64,000 nt of DNA, from contig CAZSMC010000002.1 in NCBI GenBank assembly GCA_964607755.1, forward strand, positions 62,001 through 126,000. The letters run 5' to 3'. The notes beneath the pieces are model-generated. The model did no database searches. It was not told the origin of the DNA and saw only the letters and a list, made by a program, of their open reading frames with translations. Positions 63,020 to 64,000 of the stretch are shown here, piece by piece. How positions within the stretch are numbered: the first letter of the stretch is position 1; each line of letters begins with the position of its first letter. A program made the position numbers and the translations under genes. The DNA comes from CAZSMC01 sp964607755 (GTDB lineage: Bacteria; Zhuqueibacterota; Zhuqueibacteria; Residuimicrobiales; Krinioviventaceae).

Positions 63020-64000
63020 TCATTCAAATTCCTGCAACAACCGGTCGGCTTGTTCTTTCAGATTCTCATCTTTGGTGTTGTTTTTCACCATTTCCAATGC
63101 TTTTTGGTGAGCCGGTGATTTATCGTCGCGAGCGCGCCAGCCAATTTGTACGACCGCGACTTCAGCCTCATTTTTCACATCCGGATCATCGAGATACCCA
63201 GCAGCGAGTAGCAGTGCCGATACATCGTGGACATTGGCGAGACCGGACATGACCATGCGTTTCTCATTGGCATTTTCTGCCAGGTCCAAGGCTTTTCGAT
63301 ATTTATCTACAGTCTCTTTTACCGGGCGGTCAGATTCCAGGCCTAATAACTGAATGTAGCCGCGCAAAGCCAAAACGCGCTCTGTTTGCGTGTCGCCGTT
63401 CTGAGCAAGATTTAAGAGATTATTGAGAGGCTCCGGAGTCGGCCATTTGGAGAGAGCACGTATAGCGGCCACGCGAAACTCCTCCTGATCCTGATTTAGA
63501 GCATTCTGCATAACAGTCAGCGCATCCCGGTCGCCAATTCGTCCCGCTACGTGCAAAAGCGAACTTTTAGCCTCGATGTCATCTGTTCTGTCATAAGCAG
63601 CCAATACAGCATCGCCCTGTTCGTCCTGGTTGTCGATTTTTTTCGCTATAGCAACAACCATGCGTTCGCTCTCACGTCGCTCGGTTCGTCCTTTGGCAGC
63701 AATCAGAATATCAATCGCTGTATCCAGATCATCCGGCTGGCCCACAAGTCCGAGTGCTTTGATCGCTTCTACTCCGACCCGGCGATTTTCAGCTTCCCGT
63801 GCCAGCGAAACCAGTGTCGGGACTGCATCAGACATGTTGCGCTCGCCGATAGCGCGCACCAGTTCGATTGTAACTTTGGTCTCAGCCGAAGAAATTGAAT
63901 TGACTATCTGTTCGTTCACACCAGGAGCATTTATTAACGAAAGGCTATGACGCGCCGCTTCTTGCTCTTCCTGATCGCCAGTGGCTGCTTTTTGAGCTAA
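63020..64000 (-). CDS. HEAT-repeat protein, 5' end beyond the window
   Basis: The frame is open to the window edge (27 more codons upstream of the GTG at 63919 read as HEAT-like helix sequence), so the gene continues outside. At least seven HEAT units are visible, for example RRVGVEAIKALGLVGQPDDL and FRVAAIRALSKWPTPEPLNNL. In Verrucomicrobia/Planctomycetes/KSB1-type genomes such repeats often form the middle of large proteins with DUF1080 or ThuA domains beside Gfo/Idh enzymes, but only the repeat part is visible here. The C-terminus is EQADRLLQEFE. 68 bases separate it from the lipoprotein gene. Confidence 0.8.
   Translation of the reverse strand, partial: LAQKAATGDQEEQEAARHSLSLINAPGVNEQIVNSISSAETKVTIELVRAIGERNMSDAVPTLVSLAREAENRRVGVEAIKALGLVGQPDDLDTAIDILIAAKGRTERRESERMVVAIAKKIDNQDEQGDAVLAAYDRTDDIEAKSSLLHVAGRIGDRDALTVMQNALNQDQEEFRVAAIRALSKWPTPEPLNNLLNLAQNGDTQTERVLALRGYIQLLGLESDRPVKETVDKYRKALDLAENANEKRMVMSGLANVHDVSALLLAAGYLDDPDVKNEAEVAVVQIGWRARDDKSPAHQKALEMVKNNTKDENLKEQADRLLQEFE

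Overview
The window is part of a bacterial genome assembly: a run of 100 N at 690-789 marks a scaffold join. The organism looks like a Gram-negative member of the FCB superphylum, most likely Calditrichota/KSB1-like. Pointers are a GWxTD-domain protein, several exported proteins ending in the YPNPFNPTT-type FlgD-like sorting domain used by type IX secretion, a PorV/PorQ-like barrel protein, a TonB receptor with a carboxypeptidase-regulatory N-terminus, and many lipoproteins. The assignment is inference; there is no rRNA, tRNA or phylogenetic marker set. I saw no CRISPR array and no intact insertion sequence.

Region 1 (1-16258, + strand) is a sugar-uptake and catabolism island: a partial FGGY kinase, a partial class II aldolase, a complete ribose-type ABC importer (lipoprotein binding protein, permease, double ATPase, permease), a SIS-domain sugar-phosphate isomerase, a zinc dehydrogenase, a SAF-domain NAD(P) oxidoreductase, a secreted beta-propeller-like protein, an L-fucose-isomerase-like enzyme, a complete xylulokinase-like kinase and a secreted DUF5060/DUF4038 (GH140-like) glycosidase. 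The parts fit glycosidase -> importer -> isomerase -> kinase -> aldolase, with a dehydrogenase branch. The sugar is not identifiable; a branched or unusual pentose such as apiose is one guess. A zeta-toxin-like kinase and a 65-aa partner ORF sit inside the island.

Region 2 (16259-32723) holds exported proteins: a CBM9-like protein with a sorting tail, a broken sibling gene, a 1255-aa subtilase paired with a GWxTD protein, a decayed GxxExxY gene, and a three-gene set of TonB receptor, 1003-aa secreted protein and PorV-like protein.

Region 3 (32724-44097, - strand) is mostly housekeeping and envelope: TPR lipoprotein, DUF4838 lipoprotein, ABC-2 ATPase and permease, signal peptidase I and HemW in one tight run; then a UbiA-type DPPR synthase-like enzyme with a membrane-tailed DUF362 protein.

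Region 4 (44304-57662, - strand) has a 2247-aa secreted protein (FG-GAP, UnbV/ASPIC, eleven Big_1-like repeats, sorting tail), and a redox operon: seven-heme cytochrome c, membrane cytochrome b, discoidin-like exported protein, Agl23-like glycosyltransferase and ApbE flavin transferase.

Region 5 (57696-64000, - strand) is a periplasmic sugar-oxidation cluster: two Tat-exported Gfo/Idh/MocA oxidoreductases flank a natural fusion of a sugar-phosphate-isomerase-type TIM barrel with a DUF1080 (3-keto-glycoside hydrolase-type) domain, with a sugar-binding-like lipoprotein and a HEAT-repeat protein upstream. Intergenic DNA carries several families of palindromic repeats, including hairpins with a TAAA loop at three distant places.
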